Shown here one piece after another: positions 25,864 through 36,301 of a stretch of 64,000 nt of DNA (position 1 is the first letter of the stretch; the number at the start of each line of letters is the position of its first letter). Location of the stretch: positions 248,001 to 312,000 of the forward strand of contig NZ_OY821667.1 in NCBI RefSeq assembly GCF_963682185.1. The letters run 5' to 3'. Both the position numbers and the translations under genes were made by a program. Source of the DNA: an uncultured Cohaesibacter sp. (GTDB lineage: Bacteria; Pseudomonadota; Alphaproteobacteria; Rhizobiales; Cohaesibacteraceae). The notes beneath the pieces were generated by a model, which searched no databases, was not told where the DNA came from, and worked only from the letters and a program-made list of their open reading frames with translations.

Positions 25864-27261
25864 TCAGTCGACGTCAAACCGGTTGCGCAACTCTGTTTCT
25901 ACCTTGTCTTGCGCCCGCACATGCAGATCGATACCCTCTTCTCCATCCGATCGGTCCAGAACGTCGCAATGGCGATAGAGCCATGCCAGCCCCTCCCCAT
26001 CTTCAAAGCCCAGATGTAGAGTGAGAATATTGTCATCCTCGCCAAGCTTGTCTTCAATCTCGGCCAACAGAACATCTGTCCCCTGCCCGGAAACAGCTGA
26101 AACGGCCACAGGCTGCAATTGCCCCGTCGCACGCGATGGCTGCTGAGAGGCGGCACGCTCCATGACTGTTTGCCGTTCTTCCTCGGGCAAAAGATCGATC
26201 TTGTTCCAGACTTCAATCACGCGCGGATCTTCGTCGATCTCGATACCAAGATCATGCAAAACGTTGGCAACATCTTCCGCTTGAGCATTGGTGTCTTCAT
26301 GCACGATATCGCGCACATGCAATATCACGTCCGCTTCGAGCACTTCTTCAAGCGTCGCGCGGAAGGCTGCAATCAGATGTGTTGGAAGATCGGAAATAAA
26401 CCCGACCGTATCTGACAGGATAACGGGACGCCCGTGAGGCAGAACCATCGTGCGCAAGGTCGGGTCGAGCGTTGCAAACAACAGATCCTTGGCAAAGATG
26501 CCGGACCCTGTCAACAAATTGAACAATGTCGATTTGCCCGCGTTCGTATAGCCAACAAGCGCAACGATCGGATGCGGAACCTTCTGGCGATTGGATCGAT
26601 GCAGCCCGCGCGTCCGGCGCACTTGCTCAAGATCCTTCTCCAGACGGTTGATTTTCTCTTGAAGGGCTCTTCGGTCGGCCTCGATCTGCGTTTCACCGGG
26701 ACCGCCCATGAAACCGATACCGCCGCGCTGTCTTTCAAGGTGGGTCCAGCTACGAACCAGCCGGCCTTTTTGATAATTGAGATGCGCAAGTTCGACCTGC
26801 AGCCGACCTTCCTTGGTCTGGGCGCGGCGTCCGAAAATTTCCAGAATGAGCCCGGTTCTATCCAGAACCTTGGTATCCCATTCCTTTTCAAGGTTGCGCT
26901 GCTGAATAGGAGAAAGCGGATGATCGATGATAATCAGATCAACCTTCTCTCTATCAATAATATCCCAGATATCTTCCAGCTTCCCCTTCCCGATCAGGGT
27001 CGAGGGGCGAATGGCATTGAGCGGCACGCGCAATACATCGACAACATCCAGCTCGATGGCAGCAGCAAGCCCTGCCGCCTCTTCCAGACGAGACTCATCC
27101 GTCCGGCGGATAATACGCCCTTCGGAAGCAGCCTTATTCTGTAGATGTTGCGATAGAATGGGAACCAGAACGAGAGTACGCGTTGCCACGGCACCACGCT
27201 CGATCATCTTGCGCGGACCTTTACGCTCGTCCTGCCCTTCGAATTCACCTGAATCTGACAA
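25864..27261 (-). CDS. hflX: GTPase HflX
   Basis: A 465-residue ribosome-associated GTPase. The N-terminal HflX domain (IELDVVDVLRVPLNAIRPST) is followed by a coiled coil and the glycine-rich linker GGIGFMGGPGETQIEADRRA. The G domain has G1 GYTNAGKST, G3 DTVGFISDLP and G4 NKIDLL. HflX splits or rescues stalled 70S ribosomes, notably in heat stress. It follows hfq without a gap, the classic hfq-hflX pair. Confidence 0.96.
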   Translation of the reverse strand: MSDSGEFEGQDERKGPRKMIERGAVATRTLVLVPILSQHLQNKAASEGRIIRRTDESRLEEAAGLAAAIELDVVDVLRVPLNAIRPSTLIGKGKLEDIWDIIDREKVDLIIIDHPLSPIQQRNLEKEWDTKVLDRTGLILEIFGRRAQTKEGRLQVELAHLNYQKGRLVRSWTHLERQRGGIGFMGGPGETQIEADRRALQEKINRLEKDLEQVRRTRGLHRSNRQKVPHPIVALVGYTNAGKSTLFNLLTGSGIFAKDLLFATLDPTLRTMVLPHGRPVILSDTVGFISDLPTHLIAAFRATLEEVLEADVILHVRDIVHEDTNAQAEDVANVLHDLGIEIDEDPRVIEVWNKIDLLPEEERQTVMERAASQQPSRATGQLQPVAVSAVSGQGTDVLLAEIEDKLGEDDNILTLHLGFEDGEGLAWLYRHCDVLDRSDGEEGIDLHVRAQDKVETELRNRFDVD

Positions 27262-27516
27262 TCAGCCTTCAGCCTTTTCGCCAGTCTCACCGCCTTCAAA
27301 CAGACTCAACGGCCCATTCGGCATAATCGTCGAGATGGCATGCTTGTAAACCAGCTGAGAATGACCATCACGGCGTAGAAGTACGCAGAAATTATCAAAC
27401 CAGGTTACAACGCCTTGCAGCTTGACCCCGTTGACCAGAAAAATGGTCAAAGGTGTCTTTGTTTTTCTGACATGATTGAGAAAGGTATCTTGGAGGTTCT
27501 GGGCTCGTTCTGCCAT
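27262..27516 (-). CDS. hfq: RNA chaperone Hfq
   Basis: An 84-residue Sm-like protein that forms the hexameric sRNA/mRNA-binding ring. Sm1 is [20 protein letters not shown] and Sm2 is [10 protein letters not shown], with the YKHA signature. The C-terminal tail is short and acidic, as usual in alphaproteobacteria. The stop codon directly abuts the start of hflX, so both are probably read from the promoter region upstream of 27516. Confidence 0.97.
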   Translation of the reverse strand: MAERAQNLQDTFLNHVRKTKTPLTIFLVNGVKLQGVVTWFDNFCVLLRRDGHSQLVYKHAISTIMPNGPLSLFEGGETGEKAEG

Positions 27517-27865
27517 GTGTCCTGCCTTATTTTCTTTTAATTCAACACTCGGTCTTATTCCAACCTAGTTTGAACCATCACTATGACGTAGTCCGTAAGA
27601 TTAAACCAGTCTGAGCATAACTCTTTTATTTAAGCAATGCCGCAAAGTCTGGATTGTCCACACATCTTGGGGGAAAATGATGAATGATTGCTAGACTGTC
27701 CCCCACAAACCGTCTTAACAACCGCGCCATTCAAACTCGAGAGTATCAAACGATAACGATTCTCAAGCCCTCAGTTTAAACAAAACCACCTGCTTGCCAA
27801 GTCGCAATCGCAACCAATTCATGCAATCCTACCAAAAACCAACCATTGTATTGCGTAATAAAGCA
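27517..27865. other. intergenic region upstream of hfq
   Basis: This 349-base gap between trkH and hfq (both minus) should carry the hfq promoter and the end of the trkH transcript. I found no convincing gene and no strong hairpin followed by Ts. A weak imperfect repeat at 27740-27765 (GAGAGTATC / GATAACGATTCTC) is the only structure noted. Confidence 0.5.
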
Positions 27866-29329
27866 CTATCTGTACCAGAATTTGAAATTTAACGCCCCCA
27901 ACAGGACAACAATTTCCATCCGCCCGATAAGCATCGTCCCTGCCAAAACATATTTGACCAGGGGCGCCATTTCATAATAGCGCGGCCAATCTGCCGTCTG
28001 GTCCCAACTCGTGCTGTAGAGCGGCCCGATATTGGCAAAGCTCGAAATCGTAGCGATGAGGCCTCCTTCGAGATAGCCCGTGTTGGTTGCCACCACGCCA
28101 GAGACTATGGCGATCAGAATGATCGAGAGCAGAAGCGATGTCCAAACGCCATTCATGAACTGGATCGTCGGTTTGGCATGACCGATCCAGCCCTTACGGA
28201 TCTTGTTGGGGTGGAAAAGCCGGCTCACTTCGCTGACGAGCTGCATGAAGAGCGCAAACATGCGGTAGATTTTCAGCCCTCCTGCCGTGGAGAAGGACGT
28301 CGCGCCCATCATGGCAAGACTGATGACCAGCAGGCCTGGAAAGACAGTGACGTCTGCATGGCGCAATTCAAACCCTGTCGTTGATATCAGCGATATGGCG
28401 GCGAAGAAGCCCTGCCGCAAGGCCGCCCCCGGAGCCAGAACGCTAGCGCCACCGGCCAGTTGGAACAAGGTGATGGAATAGACGAGCCCGGCGCCAAACA
28501 TCAGAATGAAGAGAATATAGCTTTCCCTATGTTCGACCAGAAAGCGCAGCTTGTTCCGCACAGCCATGCGATGCCATACAATACTTGAGGCCCCGGCGAT
28601 CATCCCCATTGCGATGATAAACTCTGCCATTCGGTTGTTATAATGCTCACCGATAGCCCCATCCACGGGCAAAAAGCCTCCCGTTGAAATGGTCGAAAAG
28701 GCAATACAGGTAGAATCAAAGGGTGATATCCCCGCCACAACCAGCAGAATCACAAGCGTAAGTGTTACGAGACCATACGCACTGCCAACCTGCCTTAAAA
28801 CGTTGAATGTCCAACCAATTTCATCGCCAAGGCTCTGCTCCATGAATTTACTGTAGGTATCGCGGATCACGCCTACGCCGCTTGGAGCCAAAATGAGAAG
28901 AAAGCTCAACAAGGTGAGGAACCCGCCAAACCATTGCAGAATGGCCCGCCAGAAGATAATCGCCTTCGGCACATTTTCCAGCGTTTGTAATATGGTGGCG
29001 CCCGTCGTGCTGATGCCCGATGCCGCCTCGAAGAAGGCATCGACCCATTCCATCTGTCCGGTCAGAACGAAAGGAAAGGCGCCAGCAATAGGCAGTCCCA
29101 ACCAGGCCAGAACGCAGAGAAGAAAGGTCTGCTGATTGAGCATCTCCCTTTCCTGCCCACGCAGAGCAAAATAGACCCCGCCCGAGAGAAAGCCCGTTAA
29201 TCCCGATGTCAGCAAGAAGCCTTCCGCCAGTTCAGTATCACCAGCACTCAGTGCGACGAGAGCGGTGGGCAGCATGAGCCCACCGAGCGCACCAAGCAAA
29301 ATGGAAAGGTAATAGAGAATAGCGGTCAT
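27866..29329 (-). CDS. trkH: TrkH family potassium uptake protein
   Basis: A 487-residue membrane subunit of the Trk potassium channel system. All four pore loops are visible: SGISTTGATIL, FSTISTGGFLPVD, ISLISTTGFELRH and ISSFANIGPLYS. About ten or more hydrophobic segments surround them. TrkA, encoded immediately upstream 23 bases away, is its cytosolic gating partner. Placing trkAH downstream of ntrYX is usual in this order. Confidence 0.95.
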   Translation of the reverse strand: MTAILYYLSILLGALGGLMLPTALVALSAGDTELAEGFLLTSGLTGFLSGGVYFALRGQEREMLNQQTFLLCVLAWLGLPIAGAFPFVLTGQMEWVDAFFEAASGISTTGATILQTLENVPKAIIFWRAILQWFGGFLTLLSFLLILAPSGVGVIRDTYSKFMEQSLGDEIGWTFNVLRQVGSAYGLVTLTLVILLVVAGISPFDSTCIAFSTISTGGFLPVDGAIGEHYNNRMAEFIIAMGMIAGASSIVWHRMAVRNKLRFLVEHRESYILFILMFGAGLVYSITLFQLAGGASVLAPGAALRQGFFAAISLISTTGFELRHADVTVFPGLLVISLAMMGATSFSTAGGLKIYRMFALFMQLVSEVSRLFHPNKIRKGWIGHAKPTIQFMNGVWTSLLLSIILIAIVSGVVATNTGYLEGGLIATISSFANIGPLYSTSWDQTADWPRYYEMAPLVKYVLAGTMLIGRMEIVVLLGALNFKFWYR

Positions 29330-29352
29330 CCGCGTACAGCCTCAATCAGAAC

Positions 29353-30729
29353 TCAGAAAAATTCGAAGCTAACGCGGAACAGCAGTTCAACCTGTTTTAC
29401 ACGGTCGGCCAACGCAAAAAGGATCACCCTGTCACCAGCCTGAATGGTGGTGTCGCCATCCGGCATCAAAACATCGTTGCGCCGGAAAATGGCTCCAACG
29501 CGCACACCATCGGGAAATTCGACGCTTCGCAAAGGTCGCCCAACCAACGGCGATGTTTCCAGTGCTTCGGCTTCAATCCCCTCTGCCGCTCCGTCTTCAA
29601 CAGCATGGACACCACGAATACGCCCACGGCGAACATGCTGCAGGATCTTTGAAATGGTTACCGACCGCGGGTTGACGTTTGAATCGATGCCCAGATCATG
29701 CACCAGGTCCGAATAGTGGGAATCGTTGAGCAGGGCCATCGTGCGTGCGCAGCCCAACCTTTTGGCCATGGCACAGCTAAGAATATTGACCTGATCATTG
29801 TTCGTCAGCGCAATCATCGTATCGGTTTCGCGAATATCCGCTTCCTTCAGGATATCCTGGTCAAGCGCGCTACCTTGCAAGACAATTGTATCCTCGAAAT
29901 CATTGGCGATCTTGATCGCGCGATCTCGGTCAAATTCGATAACCTTGGCGCGGGTGCGCTTCCTGCGCTCCTCAATGGCCAGTGCCACATAGCGCCCGAT
30001 ATTGCCACCGCCAGCGATAACAACCTTGTTGGCCTGATCCTCATCATGGCCAAAGATGCTTAACGTACGCCAGACCTGCTCGCGCGCGACAACAACATAA
30101 GCCAGATCGCCAGCTTGCAAATGATCCTCGGCATGGGGCACATAAAGTTGACCATCGCGCCGAATGCCGACGACCACGGCTTTAAGATCTGGAAACAGCT
30201 CAGTCAGCTGACGCAGCGGCGTATCGATTACGGGACATTCCTCTTCGCAATCAATCGCGATCATAAGCACTTCGCCATCAGCAAACCGCACAGTGTCTTC
30301 CGCCCCAGGCATCGCCATACGGGACAGCACCATTTCACCCACTTCCACTTCGGGCGAAATAATCACGTCAATCGGCAGATGCTCCCGCGAGAACAAGTCC
30401 GCATAATGCTTTTCAAGATAGGATTGTGCACGCACACGCGCCACTTTGGTTGGCACATTGAAAATGGAGTGCGCCACCTGACAGGCGACCATATTGACTT
30501 CATCATAAAGCGTGACCGCAATGATCATGTCAGCTTCTTTAGCGCCGGCCCGCGCCAGAATATCGGGATGAGCCCCATGGCCCACATAGCCACGCACATC
30601 CAGAGTATCCCGAATGGCCGCAACCAAGCGCGGAGAACTATCAATCACCGTAACGTCATTCTGTTCCGATGACAGATGCTTGGCGATGCCGTAGCCGACC
30701 TGTCCTGCGCCGCAAATCACCACTTTCAT
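29353..30729 (-). CDS. trkA: Trk potassium uptake regulatory protein TrkA
   Basis: A 458-residue peripheral protein with two RCK units. Each unit has a Rossmann NAD(H)-binding motif (VICGAGQVGYGIAKHL at the start, VIAGGGNIGRYVALAI near 235) and a TrkA-C domain. It gates TrkH in response to nucleotides. It is followed closely by trkH and preceded by a 226-base gap after ntrX, which may hold its own promoter. Confidence 0.97.
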   Translation of the reverse strand: MKVVICGAGQVGYGIAKHLSSEQNDVTVIDSSPRLVAAIRDTLDVRGYVGHGAHPDILARAGAKEADMIIAVTLYDEVNMVACQVAHSIFNVPTKVARVRAQSYLEKHYADLFSREHLPIDVIISPEVEVGEMVLSRMAMPGAEDTVRFADGEVLMIAIDCEEECPVIDTPLRQLTELFPDLKAVVVGIRRDGQLYVPHAEDHLQAGDLAYVVVAREQVWRTLSIFGHDEDQANKVVIAGGGNIGRYVALAIEERRKRTRAKVIEFDRDRAIKIANDFEDTIVLQGSALDQDILKEADIRETDTMIALTNNDQVNILSCAMAKRLGCARTMALLNDSHYSDLVHDLGIDSNVNPRSVTISKILQHVRRGRIRGVHAVEDGAAEGIEAEALETSPLVGRPLRSVEFPDGVRVGAIFRRNDVLMPDGDTTIQAGDRVILFALADRVKQVELLFRVSFEFF

Positions 30730-30955
30730 AACTGACCGCTTTCATTTATCGCCAGACCAACGCTTGCGGCCGGAAAAGGCGAATTGAACTCGATGTCTCA
30801 AGGTGCCTAACCTAGAAGGGCCGGTTCCATGAGAAATGTCATCCGGGCTTTATTGCATATTTTCACACCAAGCCCAATGAAAGAAACGCATAGCTCTGTT
30901 CAAATAAGAAGGCAATAGGTGTGAACAGAGCCAGACCAACCCGCAAAAACATCCT

Positions 30956-32326
30956 TTAGACGACACCGAGGCTCTTGAGCTTGCGATGAAGTGCCGACCG
31001 CTCCATACCGACAAATTCAGCTGTACGCGAGACATTTCCACCAAAACGGGCTATCTGTGCCTTGAGATATTCCCGTTCGAACACTTCGCGCGCTTTCTTG
31101 AGCGGCAAGGACATGATCTGTTCTCCGGCTTCCCCGCCTCCGGGAATGCTAGGCACAGTTTCCCCCACCTCACTGGGCAAAAGATCGGCAGTGATCACCG
31201 CATTCTCATCCCCTTTGGTCAGAATCAGCAGCCGTTCAATATTGTTGCGCAGCTGGCGAATATTCCCCGGCCAGTTATGCGCCTGCAAAATGGCCATAGC
31301 ATCTTCGCCGATCTTGCGCGCAGGCAAACCTGACGTCGATGAAAGCTGCTCCATGAAATGCAGCACGAGTTCGGGAATATCTTCGCGCCGGTCCGCGAGA
31401 GGAGGCACAGCAAGAGGCACCACACTCAGACGATGGAACAGATCCTCACGGAACAGGCCTTCCAAGATCAGCCCTTCCATGTTGCGCGATGTGGAGGAAA
31501 TCACACGAACATCAACCTGAACCGGTTTACTGCCACCCACACGAATAAATTTGCCGGTGGTCAAAACCCTTGTCAGCTTGCTTTGCAAATCTTGGGGGAG
31601 ATCCGAGATCTCTTCCAGATAGAGCGTGCCGCCGTGGGCTTCTTCCAGCGCGCCCACCTTACGCTGCGTCGTCCCGTCAGCCTCGGTGCCAAACAACTGG
31701 AACTCCAGATCATCCATAGCAAACTGGATGGATGAAAAAATAACGAAAGGCGCTTCGGAGCGCGGAGACTGCTGGTGAATACAACGAGCAACCAGCTCCT
31801 TGCCCGATCCAGATTGGCCGGAGATCATCACGCGGCTATTGGTCGGGCCAACGCGCTGAATCATCTGGCGTAGATTATTCATCGGGCTAGACGAGCCGAC
31901 AAGCTTTGTCTCCCCACCGCTGCGCGACTGAAGATCCTTGACCTTGCGCTTCAGGCTGGAGGCTTCCAGCGCCCGTTCGGCAACCAGAATGAGACGATCT
32001 GCCTTGAAGGGCTTTTCTATGAAATCATAAGCACCGCGCTTGATGGCTGCCACCGCCGTCTCGACGCCACCGTGACCTGAAATCATGACGACCGGCAGTT
32101 CGGGATGCTTTTGCTTGATGACTGCCAACAAGGCGAGCCCATCAAGGCGCGAGCCCTGCAGCCAGATATCAAGGAAAATCAGGGATGGGCGCCGCTGCTC
32201 GATCAGCTCCAGCGCCTCATCGCTGTGCGACGCCATGCGGGTGTCATACCCTTCATCTTCCAGAAGCCCTGCAACAAGCTCACGAATATCGACCTCGTCG
32301 TCGACTACGAGAATATCAGCAGCCAT
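30956..32326 (-). CDS. ntrX: sigma-54-type response regulator NtrX
   Basis: A 456-residue response regulator with an N-terminal receiver (acidic pocket DDEVD, phospho-acceptor in IFLDIWLQG), an AAA+ domain with Walker A GQSGSGKELVAR, and a C-terminal Fis-type helix-turn-helix (NVSRTAEFVGMERSALHRKL). The GAFTGA loop is absent: after the QLFGTEADG stretch the sequence runs straight to KVGALEEAHGG. That is known for alphaproteobacterial NtrX and argues against sigma-54 activation. It pairs with NtrY, whose stop codon lies two bases upstream. Confidence 0.96.
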   Translation of the reverse strand: MAADILVVDDEVDIRELVAGLLEDEGYDTRMASHSDEALELIEQRRPSLIFLDIWLQGSRLDGLALLAVIKQKHPELPVVMISGHGGVETAVAAIKRGAYDFIEKPFKADRLILVAERALEASSLKRKVKDLQSRSGGETKLVGSSSPMNNLRQMIQRVGPTNSRVMISGQSGSGKELVARCIHQQSPRSEAPFVIFSSIQFAMDDLEFQLFGTEADGTTQRKVGALEEAHGGTLYLEEISDLPQDLQSKLTRVLTTGKFIRVGGSKPVQVDVRVISSTSRNMEGLILEGLFREDLFHRLSVVPLAVPPLADRREDIPELVLHFMEQLSSTSGLPARKIGEDAMAILQAHNWPGNIRQLRNNIERLLILTKGDENAVITADLLPSEVGETVPSIPGGGEAGEQIMSLPLKKAREVFEREYLKAQIARFGGNVSRTAEFVGMERSALHRKLKSLGVV

Positions 32327-32328
32327 CT

Positions 32329-34695
32329 TCAGACCTCCGTTTCACTATTTGTTTGATCAGTCAGCACCAGACCGGAATTATGATTCTGCCCGGCCTTCTC
32401 ATCATCAGCCGCATCAGCATCCTGCTCTATCCCCTCTTTAGGCAAGCGGATTTCAATGCAGGCCCCCTGCTCGAATTCGGACACTTCACTGGCGTCTCTT
32501 AGCTGTATGCCACCGCCATGCTCGCGCAAGATCTTACGAACGATAGCAAGCCCCAGACCGCTGCCCTTTTCTCGGGTGGTCATATAGGGCTCAAGCAGGC
32601 GCTGCCTGTTGTTGGCAGGAAAGCCGATGCCATTGTCTATAATCCGAACGCAGTAATTCACGCCTTCTTCTTCCGCCTTCACGATCACCTGCCCATCAAT
32701 ATCCTGACGATCTTCTCGTCCGGCAATCGCCTCGGTGGCATTTTTGATGATATTCGCCATTGCCTGCGAAATGAGCCGATGATCAAAGGATACAGGCATC
32801 TTTTCCGGAATATCGGTATCAAATTTGATGTCGTGGTTAGCCACCTCGATCAGAAAGACCGATTCCTTGATGATCTCCGACAGATCCCCATGCTCGAACA
32901 CCGGCTTCGGCATACGGGCAAAGGAGGAGAATTCATCGACCATGCGGCCGATATCACCCACCTGCCTAACAATGGTATTGACGCATTGCTCAAAGACCTT
33001 CTGATCGTCCTCGGCGATTTTCTTGCCATAACGCCTGCGCAAACGTTCGGCAGAAAGCTGAATAGGCGTTAGCGGATTCTTGATTTCATGCGCAATGCGG
33101 CGTGCCACATCTGCCCATGCGGCAGAGCGCTGCGCGCTAACCAGTTCAGTGATATCATCCAGGGTGACAACGTAGGAGTGACTTTCGTCCTCATTGCTGC
33201 GCTCAAGGGTCACGCGCACACGCAGAGCATATTCAATGCCATTGCGCACAAGCGTAATCTGGCCTTCCTTATGCGCCTCGGTCAGATTATCCGCTTCTTC
33301 CACCAGCGACGCAACCTCAGGTAACACATTGTCCAGGTCCTCGCCCAGCAAGTCGCGCTCCTTGAGACCGAGGATCTTCAATACGGACGGATTGGCCAGC
33401 GTGATCTCTCCGGTCTCATCAACACCGATCACCCCGGCGCTGACACCCTGCAACATCGCTTCGGTAAAGCGCCGTCTGGCATCAATGGCATCGCGCGCCA
33501 GAATGAGCTCGTCCCGCTGGGAGCGCAACTCGGTAGTCATCGTGTTGAAAGTCTCATTCAGATTGCCAAAATCAGAGGATCCCTTATCCACCGGCAACCG
33601 GACATAGAGGTCTCCATGTCGCACCCGCTCTGCCGCACCGATCAAGCGTCGAATCGGCGCAACCAATCGGTTGGAAAAGCCGATGGCAAACCATGTTGTT
33701 GAGAGCAGTACAATCAACCCGGCCCCAATATAGAGCATGGCAAAAGCAGCCTGAATATTGGACCGGCTATCAAAGAAGGCCTGATATTCTTGCGCATTTT
33801 CCGACGTCATCCGCAAGAAGTTTGACACCACAGGGTCAATCACCCGCAAGACAAACAAATAGGCGTCGTTGAATTCCTCAAGCCGCGAGATGCCAGCGAC
33901 AAGGTTCGAATCCCCGAGCGCGATAAAAACAGGCTGACTGTGAGCCTGCTCCAGCAATTCCGGTCCGGGCATCTTCGGAACCGGCTGATCAAGGCGACTG
34001 GGCGATGCCATCAACTGCTCGCCAGCCCCGTTGACCACAAAAGCCGCAGGAATGCCACGGATGCGGGTCTGGCGCGAAAAGATTGCGCGAAAGCGATCAG
34101 AATCAAGCAGGAAATATGGCTCCGCATCATTGAGAGCCTGCGAAATGCCCAGCAATTCATTGCGCAATACGCGGGCATGCTCCTTGGTATAAGCCGAAGC
34201 AACCGTTTGCGAACTATTGATAATCGCCTGCGTGCGCGAAGAAAACCAACGGTCCAGACCACGGTCCAGCGTAATGGATGCAAAGATCGCCACAAGGATT
34301 GTCGGAACAGTTGCCACCAGTGCAAACAGCCCCATGACGCGAATATGCAATCGCGCACCAGCCCGTCCCTTTTTGCGCGCGCGCAATACTGCGCAGGCTT
34401 CAAGAAAGATGATCAACGCCAGCATGAACAGCAACACGCCATTCACGATCATCGCGATCCGGATCACATCATCGGTCGGCTCAATCGATGTCAGCCCCAA
34501 CAGGATGATAAAAGACGTCACGCCTGAGACGACCGAAAGCACAACGCTTATCAAACCCAGATAACGTAAACGACTTCTTTTCTCTGGTTGCTCAGGGCCA
34601 TATTTGGCAGAAGCTTCCTTGCCCCCGATTTGATCAAGACCAGCCGTCCGTTTAGCAGACGCTTCAGACTCCGAAAGATATGACACGCGCAACAA
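32329..34695 (-). CDS. ntrY: sensor histidine kinase NtrY
   Basis: A 788-residue membrane sensor kinase. Hydrophobic segments lie near residues 45-70, 80-105 and 120-145, and another precedes the HAMP domain (near 325-345). A periplasmic sensor region of about 180 residues lies between the last two. PAS, HisKA (RRIAHEIKNPLTPIQLSAER, His in HEIKNP) and HATPase ([19 protein letters not shown]) follow. With NtrX it senses redox and nitrogen status. The start is a TTG at 34695 with AGGA 5 bases upstream, and a GTG at 34686 is an alternative. Confidence 0.95.
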   Translation of the reverse strand: MLRVSYLSESEASAKRTAGLDQIGGKEASAKYGPEQPEKRSRLRYLGLISVVLSVVSGVTSFIILLGLTSIEPTDDVIRIAMIVNGVLLFMLALIIFLEACAVLRARKKGRAGARLHIRVMGLFALVATVPTILVAIFASITLDRGLDRWFSSRTQAIINSSQTVASAYTKEHARVLRNELLGISQALNDAEPYFLLDSDRFRAIFSRQTRIRGIPAAFVVNGAGEQLMASPSRLDQPVPKMPGPELLEQAHSQPVFIALGDSNLVAGISRLEEFNDAYLFVLRVIDPVVSNFLRMTSENAQEYQAFFDSRSNIQAAFAMLYIGAGLIVLLSTTWFAIGFSNRLVAPIRRLIGAAERVRHGDLYVRLPVDKGSSDFGNLNETFNTMTTELRSQRDELILARDAIDARRRFTEAMLQGVSAGVIGVDETGEITLANPSVLKILGLKERDLLGEDLDNVLPEVASLVEEADNLTEAHKEGQITLVRNGIEYALRVRVTLERSNEDESHSYVVTLDDITELVSAQRSAAWADVARRIAHEIKNPLTPIQLSAERLRRRYGKKIAEDDQKVFEQCVNTIVRQVGDIGRMVDEFSSFARMPKPVFEHGDLSEIIKESVFLIEVANHDIKFDTDIPEKMPVSFDHRLISQAMANIIKNATEAIAGREDRQDIDGQVIVKAEEEGVNYCVRIIDNGIGFPANNRQRLLEPYMTTREKGSGLGLAIVRKILREHGGGIQLRDASEVSEFEQGACIEIRLPKEGIEQDADAADDEKAGQNHNSGLVLTDQTNSETEV

Positions 34696-34797
34696 ATCCT
34701 ATCAAAAAGGCTTTCCCAATAGAGGGAATCGCCCCTTCTATTCAATGAAATTGTTGCCTAAATGTGACAGGTCTTTCAGAAACTGTCCATGCCAAAC

Positions 34798-34831
34798 GAT
34801 ACCTCTGTGTCAAAAAAGCCACAGAGGTATC
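34798..34831. terminator. perfect 12-base hairpin between ntrC and ntrY
   Basis: GATACCTCTGTG and CACAGAGGTATC are exact reverse complements separated by TCAAAAAAGC. The hairpin lies just after the ntrC stop (minus strand) and before the ntrY start. A T-run follows only weakly, so it may be a terminator, an mRNA-stabilising hairpin or an attenuator separating ntrBC from ntrYX. Confidence 0.55.
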
Positions 34832-34853
34832 ATCAATGGCGGATTTCCAACAA

Positions 34854-36287
34854 TCAGGCTCCTCTGACCACCTGAATATCAAGATCCTTGATTTTCTTAC
34901 GCAGAGTGTTCCGGTTGAGCCCTAGCAGTTCGGCTGTCTTGATCTGGTTGCCCTTGGTGGCGGCAAGAGAAGCACAAATCAACGGATATTCTATTTCTCT
35001 GAGTAGGCGGTGATAAAGCCCCGGAGGTGGCAGGCTGTCGCCAAACTCCTTGAACAGCTGTTCCAGATAGGACTCCATCGCCCCGGCCAGATTCTGAACC
35101 TTCTGCTCAGGCTGCACATCCGTCGTCAGACTGATCTGATTGAGTTCATTTTCAATCTGATTGGCCGTGATCGTATCCTGCGGATAGAGCGCTGCGAGAC
35201 GCCGCACGAGGTTTTCCAACTCGCGGACGTTGCCCGGCCAGCGATAACGCAACATCACATCCAGAGCATCTGGCTGGATCTGCTTGACCGGCAAGCCTTC
35301 ACGCTCACCAAGCGCAAAGAAGTGACGCACCAGATCCTTGATATCTTCAGCACGTTCCCGCAGAGGAGGAAGACGCATCGGCACGACATTGAGCCGGAAG
35401 AACAAATCTTCACGGAAAAGGCCCTGATGAATGAGTGACTGCAAATCCTTGTTGGTCGCAGCCACGATGCGCACATTCGTTTTGATCGGTGTGCGCCCAC
35501 CAACGGTGGTGTATTCCCCCTGCTGCAAAACTCGCAGCAAACGCGTCTGCGCTTCCATCGGCATATCACCGATTTCGTCAAGGAACAGCGTGCCCCCTTC
35601 TGCCATCTCGAACTTGCCAGCCGAACGCCCATGCGCACCGGTGAACGAGCCCTTTTCATGACCAAACAATTCCGATTCAATCAGGTCTTTCGGTATGGCC
35701 GCCATATTGATGGCGACAAACGGGCCCTTGCGCCTTTTGCCATAATCATGCAGTGCGCGGGCGACCAGTTCCTTGCCGGTTCCGCTTTCGCCCGTGATCA
35801 TGACCGTGAGATCATTTTGCATCAAACGTGCCAGCATGCGGTAGATATCCTGCATGGCGGCAGACCGACCGATCAGCGGAATATCCGTTCCATCATCATC
35901 AGAAGGCTTCAAACTCGGCCTTGGCTCGGAAAGGGCACGACCGGCAATATTGATCAGTTCCTTAAGGTCAAAGGGCTTGGGCAGATACTCATAAGCGCCC
36001 CGCTCGGATGCCTTGATTGCCGTCATGAAAGTGTTCTGCGCACTCATGACAATGACCGGCAAATGAGGGCGTGCCTTTTTGATACGCGGCAGAACGTCGA
36101 AAATATTCTCGTCTGGCATCACGACGTCCGTAATAACCAGATCGCCCTCTCCTTGCGAAATCCAACTCCACAAGGTGGTGGCGTTCGAAGTCAGACGCAC
36201 AGTGTATCCGGCACGAGACAGCGCCTGATTCAGCACCGTACGAATGGCGGTATCATCATCTGCAAGCAGGATTGTCCCTTTTGGCAT
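34854..36287 (-). CDS. ntrC: nitrogen regulation response regulator NtrC
   Basis: A 477-residue sigma-54 activator. The receiver has ADDDTAIR and phospho-acceptor TDVVMPDE. The AAA+ domain has Walker [19 protein letters not shown] and Walker [13 protein letters not shown]. The C-terminal Fis-type helix-turn-helix is [20 protein letters not shown]. The sigma-54 contact loop reads GSFTGA rather than the commonest GAFTGA. It acts with NtrB on nitrogen-limitation genes. It lies 14 bases after ntrB. Confidence 0.97.
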   Translation of the reverse strand: MPKGTILLADDDTAIRTVLNQALSRAGYTVRLTSNATTLWSWISQGEGDLVITDVVMPDENIFDVLPRIKKARPHLPVIVMSAQNTFMTAIKASERGAYEYLPKPFDLKELINIAGRALSEPRPSLKPSDDDGTDIPLIGRSAAMQDIYRMLARLMQNDLTVMITGESGTGKELVARALHDYGKRRKGPFVAINMAAIPKDLIESELFGHEKGSFTGAHGRSAGKFEMAEGGTLFLDEIGDMPMEAQTRLLRVLQQGEYTTVGGRTPIKTNVRIVAATNKDLQSLIHQGLFREDLFFRLNVVPMRLPPLRERAEDIKDLVRHFFALGEREGLPVKQIQPDALDVMLRYRWPGNVRELENLVRRLAALYPQDTITANQIENELNQISLTTDVQPEQKVQNLAGAMESYLEQLFKEFGDSLPPPGLYHRLLREIEYPLICASLAATKGNQIKTAELLGLNRNTLRKKIKDLDIQVVRGA

Positions 36288-36301
36288 GGTGGTCCAAACT
36301 C

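Noticed and set aside
32340-34000. TTGATCAG and CTGATCAAGG inside ntrY as further copies of the regulatory motif
   Set aside because: They are in coding sequence and match only the core, so chance is sufficient.
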